Numbered from the stretch's first letter, positions 54,511-63,830 are shown. The stretch is DNA of 64,000 nucleotides from Duffyella gerundensis (GCF_001517405.1 NZ_LN907828.1:1-64000); one strand, 5' to 3'. A program made the numbers and translations. The notes: a model not told the origin generated them from the letters alone.

Positions 54511-55826
54511 TGCGCCTCCTCGCGCTGCGGGGGAAAGTGCAGCGTAAAGCAGGCGCCTGCGCCCGCCACATTGCAGGCTTCAATGGTGCCGTGAAGGCGC
54601 TGCACCAGCGTATCGGTCAGCGCCATGCCGAGGCCAAGCCCGGCGGCGCGGGTGGTGAAAAAAGGCATAAAAACCTGCTTCAGCGCCTCAGGCGAGAGAC
54701 CCGTTCCGCCATCGGTAAGCGTTAACACAAGATTCTGTTTTTCCTGTCGAACCTCGAGATGAATCCATGCGCTGTACGGATTGCCGGTCTGTGCCTGAAC
54801 CGCATTGCTGACCATGTTATGCAGGATCTGTTCGATCCACAGCGGCGGCGCCATAAAGGGCGGCAGGTCGCTGGCGATCGCACTGCTGACCCGCACTTTC
54901 CCGGCATCGAGTTCATTATCCAGCAGCTTGCAGACACGCAGCCAGAGCTGCTGCAAATCGATTGGCTGATACTCGGGGTGCTCAGCGGTGAGCTTTTGGC
55001 GGAACTGGCTGAGCAGAGCATCGATGCGCTTGATCTGCGCGATGGCCGCCTCGAGCAGCATCGGCACCTGCGCGGGATTATCCTGTTTGATCAGCCGTAA
55101 GGCGGCATTGTTGTAGTTCATGATGGCGGCAAGCGGCTGGTTAAGTTCATGCATCATGCCCGCCGCCAGCTCGCCAAGGGTGTTCAGGCGAATAAGTTCG
55201 TTGTAGCGGGCGCGCAGGGCGGCGCTGTCGCGGCGACGCTTGTTGGTTTGAAACTGAATCAGCAGGCCGATCACCAGCGCCCAGAACAGGGCGGGAGAAA
55301 CGATCAACCACCACGGCAAGGCGGCCCACTGCGGATTATCGCCCGCCGACACCACAAACGGCTGCGTCGGGCTGGCAACGCTTTTATCCCAGCGCCACCA
55401 GGTGTCAGCATTGCCCTGGCTGAACAGCGTCGTTGCCTGCTCAGTGATGGCGAGATGGGCGAAGGTTTTCTTCTCGCCCAGGGTTTCGAGCAGGATCGGC
55501 AGGTCGATCAGTATCGACAGGTGTGCGCTGTTCAACCAGTAGCGTCCGCCGCCCGCAGCTACGATAGGCGCACGATTTTCAGTCTGCTCGTGCTGCCGCC
55601 AGCGAACAATCTGCGGCAGAATATGCTGCACATCGGCAACGTGCTGGCTGGCCGGAAGCAGCGGAATAATGGCGTCGTGCTGCGACAGCTTTACGGTGAT
55701 TTCACGGTACAGAATGCGATAATCAGCGGATCTCGCTTCATACTGCTGCTGTAAAAACCAACCGCCTAATGCCGCAGCGCTGAGCAGCGTAAGCAGTAAC
55801 CAGCAGAGAATCCTTAACATACCCAA
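54507..55826 (-). CDS. Sensor histidine kinase, FixL/DctB-like
   Basis: 439 residues. Membrane helix 5-26, periplasmic region about 27-165, second helix about 168-192, then HisKA with phospho-acceptor His226 in AAGMMHELNQPLAAI and an ATPase domain (NMVSNAVQAQ N box, LTDGGTGLS, FMPFFTTRAAGLGLGMALT). Pairs with the overlapping FixJ-type regulator. The periplasmic part has no recognised ligand motif; the neighbouring exported HbpS-like protein could be its signal partner. Confidence 0.9.
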   Translation of the reverse strand: MGMLRILCWLLLTLLSAAALGGWFLQQQYEARSADYRILYREITVKLSQHDAIIPLLPASQHVADVQHILPQIVRWRQHEQTENRAPIVAAGGGRYWLNSAHLSILIDLPILLETLGEKKTFAHLAITEQATTLFSQGNADTWWRWDKSVASPTQPFVVSAGDNPQWAALPWWLIVSPALFWALVIGLLIQFQTNKRRRDSAALRARYNELIRLNTLGELAAGMMHELNQPLAAIMNYNNAALRLIKQDNPAQVPMLLEAAIAQIKRIDALLSQFRQKLTAEHPEYQPIDLQQLWLRVCKLLDNELDAGKVRVSSAIASDLPPFMAPPLWIEQILHNMVSNAVQAQTGNPYSAWIHLEVRQEKQNLVLTLTDGGTGLSPEALKQVFMPFFTTRAAGLGLGMALTDTLVQRLHGTIEACNVAGAGACFTLHFPPQREEAQ

Positions 55827-56081
55827 TCCTTTTGATGTTAGTGAGCAAGTTCGCGGTGGGAGAGAACAATCCCTGTCAATCCAGGCGGCTGATTATCACT
55901 CTTTTTCCCTTAACGTTGCGCTTTTTCTCGCTGAAGTGACACGGCAGCACCTTGTAGCCGATCACTGAAAGCGACAGGTAATGACGGCAGGTTAAGTAGC
56001 CTGATACATCGTCTGAAACAGTGGAAGCGCCTTTGAGTAAGTGACGTTGTCACTCAATAAATATCACCCGTTTTCAGGCAT
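55827..56081. other. Intergenic region upstream of the two-component system
   Basis: About 255 bases that should contain the promoter of the kinase operon. Palindrome copy C (56041-56053) lies here. No gene seen. Confidence 0.4.
56041..56053. repeat. Intergenic palindrome GTGAC-GTT-GTCAC, copy C
   Basis: Third exact copy of the 13-mer, sharing 19 bases with copy B. It lies 30 bases from the terminator of the second treB. Confidence 0.75.
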
Positions 56082-56110
56082 AAAAAACGGGACCGCGGGG
56101 TCCCGTTTTG
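56082..56110 (-). terminator. Terminator of the second treB copy
   Basis: ACGGGACC-GCGG-GGTCCCGT; on the minus strand the stem is followed by a T6 run. It begins about 25 bases after the stop. Confidence 0.85.
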
Positions 56111-56134
56111 CGCTGTATTAGCTAAACCGGCGCG

Positions 56135-57556
56135 TTAGACCACCAGCAGTTTGCCAGCGGCATGTTTGCGTTTATAAATCGCCATCGTCAACAACAGCGG
56201 TACGATGATCGCCACCAGCATGGCGATGCCGTAAATAGCCCAGTACTGGGTTTTCACCGAAAGAATCGCGGGTAATCCGCCGACGCCAATGCCGTTAGCC
56301 ATTACGCCGGACAAGCCGCAAATCAGCCCGGCTGCGGCCGATCCCACCATGCCGCAGAGCATCGGGAAGCGGTACTTCATGTTAATGCCGTACATCGCCG
56401 GTTCAGTAACACCAAGGTAGGCGGAGATGGCAGCGGGCACCGAAATTTCCCGTTCGTTGACCTTCTTACTCATAAAGATGATGCCCAGCACCGCTGAACC
56501 CTGCGCCATGTTGGAGAGCGCGATGATTGGCCACACCGGCGTGCCGCCGAGGTTCTGGATCAGCTGCAGATCCACGGCCAGCGTGGTCTGGTGCACGCCG
56601 GTAATCACCAGCGGCGCGTACAGGAAACCAAACAGCGCGGAGCCGATCGGCGCAAACGGACCGGTCATCAGGTGGCTGACGCCCCAGGCAATACCGTTAC
56701 CGATGATGCGGCCAAACGGCCCGATAATGGTGTGCGCGAGAAAGACCGCCAGCAGCAGCGAAACAACCGGCACCACCACCAGCGTCAGGTAGTCGGGCAC
56801 GATACGTTTGAGCTTCAGCTCAATCCACGCCAGCGTCAGGCCAGCCAGTATCGATGGAATAACCTGCGACTGATAGCCGACCTTATCGATCGAAAACCAG
56901 CCAAAATTCCACACTTCCGGGACTTGTTGGCCGAGCAGGTAAGCGTTCATCAGCTGCGGCGAAACCAGCGTAATACCCAGCACGATGCCGAGGATCGGCG
57001 TGCCGCCCATTTTCTTCACCACCGACCAGCAGATGCCCACTGGGATGTAGAAGAAGATCGCCTCGCCGATCAGCCATAAAAAGTCATACACGCTTTTCCA
57101 CACCACTGAGGCTTCGGTCAGCGGCGCGTCGTTGTAGAGCGGCAAATCGCCAATCAGGTTGCGGAAGCCGAGGATCAGGCCGCCGCTGATCAGCGCAGGC
57201 AGCAGCGGAAAGAAGATCTCCGCGAAGTGAGAGATCAGGCTTTCGTGCCACTTCATGTTCTGGCGCGCCACCCGCTTTGCACTCTCTTTGTCGGTTCGGC
57301 TTAGCTGGGTGCGTTCCAGCAGCACGTTATACCAGTCGCCGACGTCGGTGCCGATCACTACCTGAAACTGTCCGGCATTGGTAAAGCAGCCCTTAACCAT
57401 TGGCAGGTTTTCAATATCTTTTGGCCGGGCTTTGGCGGGGTCGTTCAGCACAAAGCGCAGTCGGGTGATACAGTGCGAAACCGTGGCTATATTACTTTTC
57501 CCGCCAACCAGATCGATGAGGTTATCGATATCCTGCGGGTTACTTTTTATCGCCAT
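56135..57556 (-). CDS. Trehalose PTS permease EIIBC, copy 2 (inverted paralogue)
   Basis: 473 residues, the same length as TreB at 37289. EIIB has Cys29 in VSHCITRLRF. By eye the EIIC middle (about residues 100-445) is almost identical to copy 1, while the N-terminal 95 and last 25 residues differ more (for example DVGDWYNVLLERTQLSR against DVDDWYQVLLAQTQLSG). Two DNA blocks of about 140-170 bases are identical. No treC lies beside it. TreR and CRP sites upstream match those of copy 1. Probably trehalose, possibly a related disaccharide. Confidence 0.9.
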   Translation of the reverse strand: MAIKSNPQDIDNLIDLVGGKSNIATVSHCITRLRFVLNDPAKARPKDIENLPMVKGCFTNAGQFQVVIGTDVGDWYNVLLERTQLSRTDKESAKRVARQNMKWHESLISHFAEIFFPLLPALISGGLILGFRNLIGDLPLYNDAPLTEASVVWKSVYDFLWLIGEAIFFYIPVGICWSVVKKMGGTPILGIVLGITLVSPQLMNAYLLGQQVPEVWNFGWFSIDKVGYQSQVIPSILAGLTLAWIELKLKRIVPDYLTLVVVPVVSLLLAVFLAHTIIGPFGRIIGNGIAWGVSHLMTGPFAPIGSALFGFLYAPLVITGVHQTTLAVDLQLIQNLGGTPVWPIIALSNMAQGSAVLGIIFMSKKVNEREISVPAAISAYLGVTEPAMYGINMKYRFPMLCGMVGSAAAGLICGLSGVMANGIGVGGLPAILSVKTQYWAIYGIAMLVAIIVPLLLTMAIYKRKHAAGKLLVV

Positions 57557-57652
57557 ATTGACCTTCCAGAGGATGAATGATGAGAAAAACTGATGGCCTG
57601 GGCTGTGCGAACGGGCCGTTTTTTTATAACTCTCCGCGCATCAAGAACATAG

Positions 57653-57667
57653 CTGCTAACGTTGCAG
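57653..57667. promoter_or_regulatory. Second AACGTT-centred imperfect palindrome before treB copy 2
   Basis: CTGCTAACGTTGCAG has LacI-family symmetry around AACGTT but imperfect arms. It lies between the main operator and the gene and is absent at the equivalent position of copy 1. Confidence 0.35.
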
Positions 57668-57677
57668 ACCGATATCA

Positions 57678-57687
57678 GGAACGTTCC
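57678..57687. promoter_or_regulatory. TreR operator before treB copy 2
   Basis: GGAACGTTCC, identical to the core of the site at 37166-37177, at similar distance from the gene and from the CRP-like site. Confidence 0.72.
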
Positions 57688-57691
57688 ATTA

Positions 57692-57707
57692 ATTGAAAAC
57701 GATCACA
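57692..57707. promoter_or_regulatory. CRP-like site before treB copy 2
   Basis: On the minus strand TGTGA-TCGTTT-TCAAT, one base different from the site before copy 1. Confidence 0.6.
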
Positions 57708-58182
57708 AAATAGTCGCCAGTGGTGATTTGGCTTATGTTTTGCCAACGGGACGGCAGGTGCGAGGGCTAAAAGGCAGTTTGAAGCAGGCGTTTTCAAAGC
57801 AGAAACAGGGAAGGCGGCAGGCGTATTTTGTTTAGCAGCCCAACAGAAAGGGAAAGAAATTTAACGTGCTTCACCAGGCAGCCGATTTTTTCATTATCAG
57901 AGTTGGCTATGTCTGTGCATTCTCTATGGGCCTTTTCAGATCAATGCCATAGCGAAAGTAGCAAGAGATGATCTTATTCGGCCAAACGATATTGGCACTA
58001 AACAAAGCGTTACCTGATTTCACTGCCGACTTAGACGTAATTCAGCAAAGCTTTGCCATTTAATTCCTAAGGACAGATCGCTATAACTCATGCCGTTACG
58101 TTGTTAGACAGCCTTAAGCGTGACTCTTATCTTTCGTCATGATTTGTAAACCTCATGGCAACCATTTGATAAGGGAATACGT
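57708..58182. other. Intergenic region upstream of the ABC importer
   Basis: About 475 bases without a recognisable gene. It should contain the importer operon promoter. No clear operator or repeat seen. Confidence 0.35.
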
Positions 58183-59871
58183 TTGTCCAGATATGCACAA
58201 CCCACGCGCATTGCGCAGGCGCTGACACTCGCCGTGTTAAGCAGCGTCATGGCCTTTTCCTCGCCGCTTTATGCCGATGAGATTCTGAAGCCGGGCATTA
58301 CGCCAGCCACTGACATCAGCCAAATCCCGGCGTCCGCGAAGCTGCGTAAAGACACCGTGGTGGCGGGTATCTCTGAACCTCAGGGCATTTTCAATCCCTA
58401 TTTCTTCGTCAATGGCTGGGATGAGAACGTTACCAACGTCATCTTCTCGCGGCTGATCGACTGGGATAGCCAGGGCAAGCTGGTGCCTGGCCTGGCAGAA
58501 AGTTGGTCGGTCAGCGACGATCATAAGGTTTACACCATTAAGCTCAGGCCGAACTTAACCTTCAGCGACGGCTCGCCGTTAACCGCTGAGGATGTCGCGT
58601 TCACCCTGACCGTGCTTCACGATCCGAAATATGATGGCGACACGGATATCACGCTGGCCAACATTGCCGGTGGAGCCGATTACAAAGCGGGCAAAGCCGA
58701 CAGCGTCAGTGGGCTGAAGGTGATTGATCCACTGACCTTGCAGGTGACCACCACGCAGCCAGGTGCCACCACGCTGGCAAAAATTGGCGGACCGGTGCTG
58801 TCAAAAGCCTGGTACGGAAAAAATTATCAGCGTGGCAATCTCGACTATCTGCGTACGCTCAACGGCAAGCCGCTGGGCAACGGCCCTTACGTTTACGATA
58901 AATATATTCCCGGCCAGGAAATTCGCTTCCACGCCAACACGCGCTTCTATCGCGGCACGCCGCCGGTACCTCGCTTTATTTATCGCGTCACCAATCCATC
59001 GACCAACTTCCAGCTATTCCAGACCGGCGAGACCGATTACGACGCCTTTACCTCCCGTCCGGATGATATTGAACAGCTGCGCATGCTCGGTTTTGCCAAC
59101 ATCAACCTGTATGGCTCCAGTGATTACAGCAAAGTGGAATTTAACCTGCATCGCCCGGCGTTGCAGGATGCAAAAGTACGCCAGGCGCTGATCTACGGGC
59201 TGGATCGCCAGAAGTTGATTGATGTGGTTTATCAGGGTTACGGCAAGGTGGCGATTGAGCCAATAGCGCCCATCTCCTGGGCGTGGAACGCTAACGGCGT
59301 GAATCCGTATCAGTACAATCCTGCGCGCGCTAACCAACTGCTTGATGAAGCGGGCTGGAAGAAGGGACCGGACGGCATTCGCGTCAAAGCGGGCAAACGG
59401 CTGGAACTGACGCTGCTGGTGAGCAAAAAAGTGTTGAACGATGCACTGATTCCGATCGCCAAAGAGAACTGGCAGCAAATTGGCGTGCTGCTCAAGCCAC
59501 AGGTGGTGGATTTCAACGCCTTGATGTCGCAACGCAAGGCGGGGAACTACGATCTCGCCTCGTTCAGCACCAGCACGCTGAACGATCCGCATGACGGCGT
59601 GTGGGATTTCTACAGCAAGGAAGCCACCGAGTCGGGCTATAACAACCCGCAGGTCGACGCGCTGATTAATCAGGGCAACACCGAGCTTGATCCGGAAAAG
59701 CGCAAGCCGATTTACAACCGGCTGTATCAGGTACTGGCCGAGGATCCACCGGCGATTTTGCTTGCTTACCGGCAGATTCTCTCCGCCAGCAGCGCCCGCG
59801 TCACCGGTTTTAAACCGGATATCTACAACGGCCTGACCGGCAGCCTGCCGAACGTCACCATCGCCAAATAA
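58183..59871 (+). CDS. ABC importer periplasmic binding protein (dipeptide/oligopeptide type)
   Basis: 562 residues, start at TTG 58183 after AAGGGAATACG. Signal peptide about 1-31 (FSSPLYA). SBP family 5 features: AESWSVSDDHKVYTIKLRPNLTFSDGSPLTAEDVAFTL, YGKNYQRGNL, NGPYVYDKYIPGQEI. It should bind a peptide or another medium-sized substrate in the periplasm. First gene of a five-gene importer operon. The ligand cannot be assigned by sequence alone. Confidence 0.9.
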   Translation: MSRYAQPTRIAQALTLAVLSSVMAFSSPLYADEILKPGITPATDISQIPASAKLRKDTVVAGISEPQGIFNPYFFVNGWDENVTNVIFSRLIDWDSQGKLVPGLAESWSVSDDHKVYTIKLRPNLTFSDGSPLTAEDVAFTLTVLHDPKYDGDTDITLANIAGGADYKAGKADSVSGLKVIDPLTLQVTTTQPGATTLAKIGGPVLSKAWYGKNYQRGNLDYLRTLNGKPLGNGPYVYDKYIPGQEIRFHANTRFYRGTPPVPRFIYRVTNPSTNFQLFQTGETDYDAFTSRPDDIEQLRMLGFANINLYGSSDYSKVEFNLHRPALQDAKVRQALIYGLDRQKLIDVVYQGYGKVAIEPIAPISWAWNANGVNPYQYNPARANQLLDEAGWKKGPDGIRVKAGKRLELTLLVSKKVLNDALIPIAKENWQQIGVLLKPQVVDFNALMSQRKAGNYDLASFSTSTLNDPHDGVWDFYSKEATESGYNNPQVDALINQGNTELDPEKRKPIYNRLYQVLAEDPPAILLAYRQILSASSARVTGFKPDIYNGLTGSLPNVTIAK

Positions 59872-59912
59872 TCGGGTGGCCAGCGCTGGCTGGCCATTGC
59901 GCAGAGACGTGC

Positions 59913-60869
59913 ATGAAAAACTTTATTCTCCGACGGCTGCTGCAAACGGTGCCAATGCTGCTGTTTGCCTCGCTGATCATCTTTATGCTGTTTGCCAAAA
60001 CGCCTGGCGATTTCATTGATGGCAACGTCACGCTTACTGCCGCGCGCGCCGCCGAGCTGAAAGCCATTTACGGCCTCGATCGGCCACTGCTGTGGCGCTA
60101 CCTGCACTGGCTGGGTCAGCTGCTGCGCGGCGATCTCGGCTTTTCGTTGCAGTATCAGATACCGGTAAGCCAGCTGCTTAACCAGTACATCTGGAATTCA
60201 TTTCTGCTGGCGAGCATTGCGCTGCTGTTTTACTGGGGCATCGGCCTGACGGCGGGCGTGATCTCCGCGATGCGGCCTGGCTCGCTGTTTGATTATCTGC
60301 TCAGCGTGGTGGTCTTCGCTGCGATGTCGTTTCCTACCTTCTTTCTCTGTCTGCTGCTGATCAAATGGTTTGCGGTGGATCTGCACTGGCTGCCGGTAGG
60401 CGGCATGACCAACACCGGCAGCGACGAGACCGGCTGGGCCTGGGTTGTGCAGGTTGCTGCGCATCTGGTGCTGCCAGTGCTGGCGCTGGTGATGCTGCAA
60501 GCGGGCAGCCTGACGCGTTATTTTCGCGCCAGCATGCTCGACGTGGTGAAGATGGATTTTATTCGCACCGCGCGGGCAAAAGGGCTGCGCGAGCGTACGG
60601 TGATCTTTCGCCATGCGCTGCGCAATGCGCTGTTGCCGGTGATTACGCTGCTCGGCTTTGAGCTGCCGGGGCTGTTTTCTGGCGCCATCATCACGGAAAA
60701 AGTCTTTAACTGGCCGGGTGCCGGGCATATTCATCTCGATTCGCTCGCCGCGCGTGATTATCCGGTGCTAATGGGCTTTACGCTGTTTCTCGCGGTATTA
60801 ACCATTCTGGGCAATCTGCTGGCCGATGTGCTTTACGCGTGGGCCGATCCGCGCATTCGGGTGAAATAA
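59913..60869 (+). CDS. ABC importer permease, DppB-like
   Basis: 318 residues. Six membrane helices, with the N-terminal FILRRLLQTVPMLLFASLIIFML typical of DppB/OppB, the periplasmic region containing ELKAIYGLDRPLLWRYLHWL, and the cytoplasmic EAA-like loop (FIRTARAKGLRERTVIFRHALRNALLPV). Forms the channel with the next permease. 41 bases after the binding protein gene. Confidence 0.9.
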   Translation: MKNFILRRLLQTVPMLLFASLIIFMLFAKTPGDFIDGNVTLTAARAAELKAIYGLDRPLLWRYLHWLGQLLRGDLGFSLQYQIPVSQLLNQYIWNSFLLASIALLFYWGIGLTAGVISAMRPGSLFDYLLSVVVFAAMSFPTFFLCLLLIKWFAVDLHWLPVGGMTNTGSDETGWAWVVQVAAHLVLPVLALVMLQAGSLTRYFRASMLDVVKMDFIRTARAKGLRERTVIFRHALRNALLPVITLLGFELPGLFSGAIITEKVFNWPGAGHIHLDSLAARDYPVLMGFTLFLAVLTILGNLLADVLYAWADPRIRVK

Positions 60870-60871
60870 TC

Positions 60872-61816
60872 ATGTTAAGTACGCTGTTTTCCACCCGTCG
60901 CCTGCGCAAGGCGATTATTCCGACGATGGCCAACGTGACACCGTCACCCTGGCATCTGGCGTGGCGCACGCTGCGCCATAACCCGCTGGCCATGCTGAGC
61001 CTGGCGTTATTAATTATCATGGCTCTCTGGTGCGTTGTCGGGCCTTACTGGTCGCCGTGGCAGAACGACGCCACCGATGCGCTGATGGTCAATAAGGCTC
61101 CCGGTGCTGCGCACTGGCTGGGCACCGATTTCCTTGGCCGCGATGTCTATACGCGCCTGCTGCTGGCCGGGCGTATCTCGCTGATGATCGGCCTGATGAC
61201 CATGCTGCTCTCGGTAGCGCTGGGCTATCTGCTGGGTGCGCTGGCCGGCTATCGCGGCGGCATCACCGATAAACTGTTGATGCGGCTGGCCGATCTGGTG
61301 ATGACCATTCCCAGCCTGCCGCTGCTGATCGTCGCCGGTGCCATGCTCTCCGAGCTCGACTTTTCCGCCGAGTCGCGTGTTTACATGGTGGTGATCATGC
61401 TGAGCCTGCTGGAGTGGCCAAAGCTGGCGAGGCTGGTGCGCGGACAAATTCTCTCGCTGCGTGAGCGCGACTTTATGCTGGCAACCCAGGTGCTTGGCCT
61501 GTCGTCGCGTCGACGGCTGTTCCGCCATCTGTTGCCAAACACCGTGCCGTTGTTGATTGTGATGGCGACCATGGGGGTCGCTAACGCCATTCTCACCGAA
61601 TCCGCCCTGAGCTATCTCGGCCTTGGCGTCGTGCCGCCGACGCCCTCATGGGGCAATATGATGGACGCTGCCAACAGCCTGATCGATTTTCAGCGCCGCC
61701 CGTGGTTATGGATGCCGCCCGGTATTGCCATCTTTCTTACCGTGATCGCTATCAATGTGCTGGGCGATGGCCTGCGCGATGCCCTTGATCCAAAAATGAA
61801 ACCGGGGCTGAAATGA
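60872..61816 (+). CDS. ABC importer permease, DppC-like
   Basis: 314 residues from ATG 60872, two bases after the DppB-like stop; an upstream GTG in the same frame (60839) would overlap and is less likely. DppC features: AWRTLRHNPLAMLSLALLI, LGTDFLGRDVYTRLLLAGR, the EAA loop (RERDFMLATQVLGLSSRRRLFRHLLPN), and SYLGLGVVPPTPSWGNMM. Partner of the preceding permease. Confidence 0.9.
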   Translation: MLSTLFSTRRLRKAIIPTMANVTPSPWHLAWRTLRHNPLAMLSLALLIIMALWCVVGPYWSPWQNDATDALMVNKAPGAAHWLGTDFLGRDVYTRLLLAGRISLMIGLMTMLLSVALGYLLGALAGYRGGITDKLLMRLADLVMTIPSLPLLIVAGAMLSELDFSAESRVYMVVIMLSLLEWPKLARLVRGQILSLRERDFMLATQVLGLSSRRRLFRHLLPNTVPLLIVMATMGVANAILTESALSYLGLGVVPPTPSWGNMMDAANSLIDFQRRPWLWMPPGIAIFLTVIAINVLGDGLRDALDPKMKPGLK

Positions 61817-62793
61817 GCACGCCATTAATTTCGTTCGAAAACTTATCGGTCTCTTTTGCCGGCGAGCAGGGCCGGGTACGCGCGGTGCAGCAGGTGAGTT
61901 TTTCCCTGCAACCCGGACAGACGTTGGGCATCGTCGGCGAGTCGGGCTGTGGCAAAAGCGTTACCGCGCTGTCGCTAATGGGATTATTACCGGCTCAGGC
62001 GTCGCGCATCGATGGCGGTGCCATCCGGTTTGAGGGGGAAGATCTGCTGCAATTAAAACCGAAGCGCATGGCCGATCTGCGCGGCAACGCGCTGGCGATG
62101 ATCTTTCAGGAGCCGATGAGCGCGCTGAACCCGGTGTTAACGCTGGGTGAGCAGCTGTGTGAACCGCTGATCCGCCATCGCGGCGTCACGCCGAAGGCGG
62201 CCTGGCAGCAGGCGACACAGCTGATTAGTGACGTCGGGCTGGGCCGGGCCGAAAGCCTGATGCGCTGTTATCCGCATCAGCTCTCCGGCGGCATGCTGCA
62301 ACGCATCATGATCGCCATGGCGATCAGCTGTCAGCCGAAGCTACTGATTGCCGACGAGCCGACCACCGCGCTGGATGTCACGGTACAGGCGCAGATCCTG
62401 CAGCTGCTGCGTGAACGTGCGCGGGCACAGCAGATGGCGCTGATGCTGATTACGCACGATCTCGGCGTGATTGCACAGATGGCGGAGCAGGTGGTGGTGA
62501 TGTACGCCGGAAGGGTGGTTGAGCAGGGCCCTACCGCCGACGTACTGCGTCAGCCATTGCATCCTTACACCCGCGGGCTGATCGCCTCACGGCCGGTGCC
62601 CGGCGAGCGCCGTCGCCGCCTGTGGTCAATTCCCGGTCAGGTACCGGATCTGGCGGCACTGCCCGCCGGGTGTGCCTTTGCCGATCGCTGCGATCGCGTT
62701 TCAGCACACTGCCGGAGTGCCGTGCCACCGCTGATCGGTGAGGTGCGGCGAGCGGCCTGCTTTCACAGTGAACGCGCGGAGACGCAACCATGA
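61813..62793 (+). CDS. ABC importer ATPase, DppD/OppD-like
   Basis: 326 residues. Walker A GESGCGKSV near residue 41, Q loop FQEPMSALNP, signature LSGGMLQRI, Walker B LLIADEPTTALD, H loop LITHDLG. The C-terminal oligopeptide/dipeptide extension with clustered cysteines (GCAFADRCDRVSAHC) is present; in related transporters this region may bind an Fe-S cluster. Overlaps both neighbours by four bases. Confidence 0.92.
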   Translation: MSTPLISFENLSVSFAGEQGRVRAVQQVSFSLQPGQTLGIVGESGCGKSVTALSLMGLLPAQASRIDGGAIRFEGEDLLQLKPKRMADLRGNALAMIFQEPMSALNPVLTLGEQLCEPLIRHRGVTPKAAWQQATQLISDVGLGRAESLMRCYPHQLSGGMLQRIMIAMAISCQPKLLIADEPTTALDVTVQAQILQLLRERARAQQMALMLITHDLGVIAQMAEQVVVMYAGRVVEQGPTADVLRQPLHPYTRGLIASRPVPGERRRRLWSIPGQVPDLAALPAGCAFADRCDRVSAHCRSAVPPLIGEVRRAACFHSERAETQP

Positions 62794-63764
62794 ACCAGGA
62801 CTATGTGATTGAAGTCGACGGGCTGAAAAAATATTTTCCCATCCGCGATGGCTTGTTTGGCCAGGAAACCGGGCAGCTGCGCGCCGTGGATGACGTTAGC
62901 TTTCGCATTCGTCGCGGTTCCATCTTTGGCCTGGTCGGCGAATCGGGCAGCGGTAAAACCACCGTAGGGCGCACGCTGCTCGGGCTGTATGAACAAACCG
63001 CAGGCCATATTCTCTGGCAGGGGCAGGATCTGCAGCAGTTAACCGCGCGACAACGCCAGGCGCTGCGGCCAAAAATGCAGCTGGTCTTTCAGGACCCTTA
63101 CAGCGCGCTGAATCCACGCATTCGCGTCGGCGACGCCATCGGCGAGGCGATGTTGCAGCATAAGTTGTGTAGCCGGGCAGAACTGCGGGACAAGGTGCTA
63201 CAGGTGATGACCATTTGCGGTCTGGCCGCGCAGCATTATGATCGCTTTCCGCATGAGTTTTCCGGCGGACAGCGACAGCGCATCGGTATTGCCCGCGCGC
63301 TGATCCTGAATCCTGACTTTATCGTCGCCGATGAGCCGATTTCCGCGCTGGACGTGTCGATTCAGGCGCAGATCATCAACCTGTTTTCCGATCTGCGTGA
63401 CGATCACGGCGTCACCTTTCTGTTTATCTCGCACGATCTCGGGGTGGTGGAGCACCTTTGCGATGATGTCGCGGTGATGTATCTCGGTCAGCTGGTGGAA
63501 ACCGCCAGCCGCGACCGGCTGTTCAGTCAACCGCTGCATCCTTATACCCAGGCGCTGCTGGCGGCAGTGCCGACGCTACAGCCGCAGCAGAAACCGTCGC
63601 AGATCGTGCAGGGTGATATTCCCGATCCGGCGAATCCGCCGCCGGGCTGTCGCTTCTCTTCGCGCTGTCCGCTGGCGACAGCGCAGTGCCGCAGCGAGGC
63701 ACCGCGTTTGCGACAGGTGGCTGAAGGGCATCAGGTGGCGTGCCATAAGGTCATGCCAGCGTGA
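62790..63764 (+). CDS. ABC importer ATPase, DppF/OppF-like
   Basis: 324 residues. Walker A GESGSGKTT near residue 50, Q loop FQDPYSALNP, signature FSGGQRQRIGIARAL, Walker B FIVADEPISALD, H loop FISHDLG. C-terminal extension with GCRFSSRCPLATAQC. Pairs with the preceding ATPase as a heterodimer. Last gene of the importer operon. Confidence 0.92.
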   Translation: MNQDYVIEVDGLKKYFPIRDGLFGQETGQLRAVDDVSFRIRRGSIFGLVGESGSGKTTVGRTLLGLYEQTAGHILWQGQDLQQLTARQRQALRPKMQLVFQDPYSALNPRIRVGDAIGEAMLQHKLCSRAELRDKVLQVMTICGLAAQHYDRFPHEFSGGQRQRIGIARALILNPDFIVADEPISALDVSIQAQIINLFSDLRDDHGVTFLFISHDLGVVEHLCDDVAVMYLGQLVETASRDRLFSQPLHPYTQALLAAVPTLQPQQKPSQIVQGDIPDPANPPPGCRFSSRCPLATAQCRSEAPRLRQVAEGHQVACHKVMPA

Positions 63765-63830
63765 AATACGGTGGTCACCGTTGCGATAAATAAACACGTG
63801 CAGATGGGCTTTATTTCATAATAATGACAG

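Noticed and set aside
60935-60947. GTGACACCGTCAC inside the DppC-like gene
   Set aside because: Coding sequence; may be coincidence.
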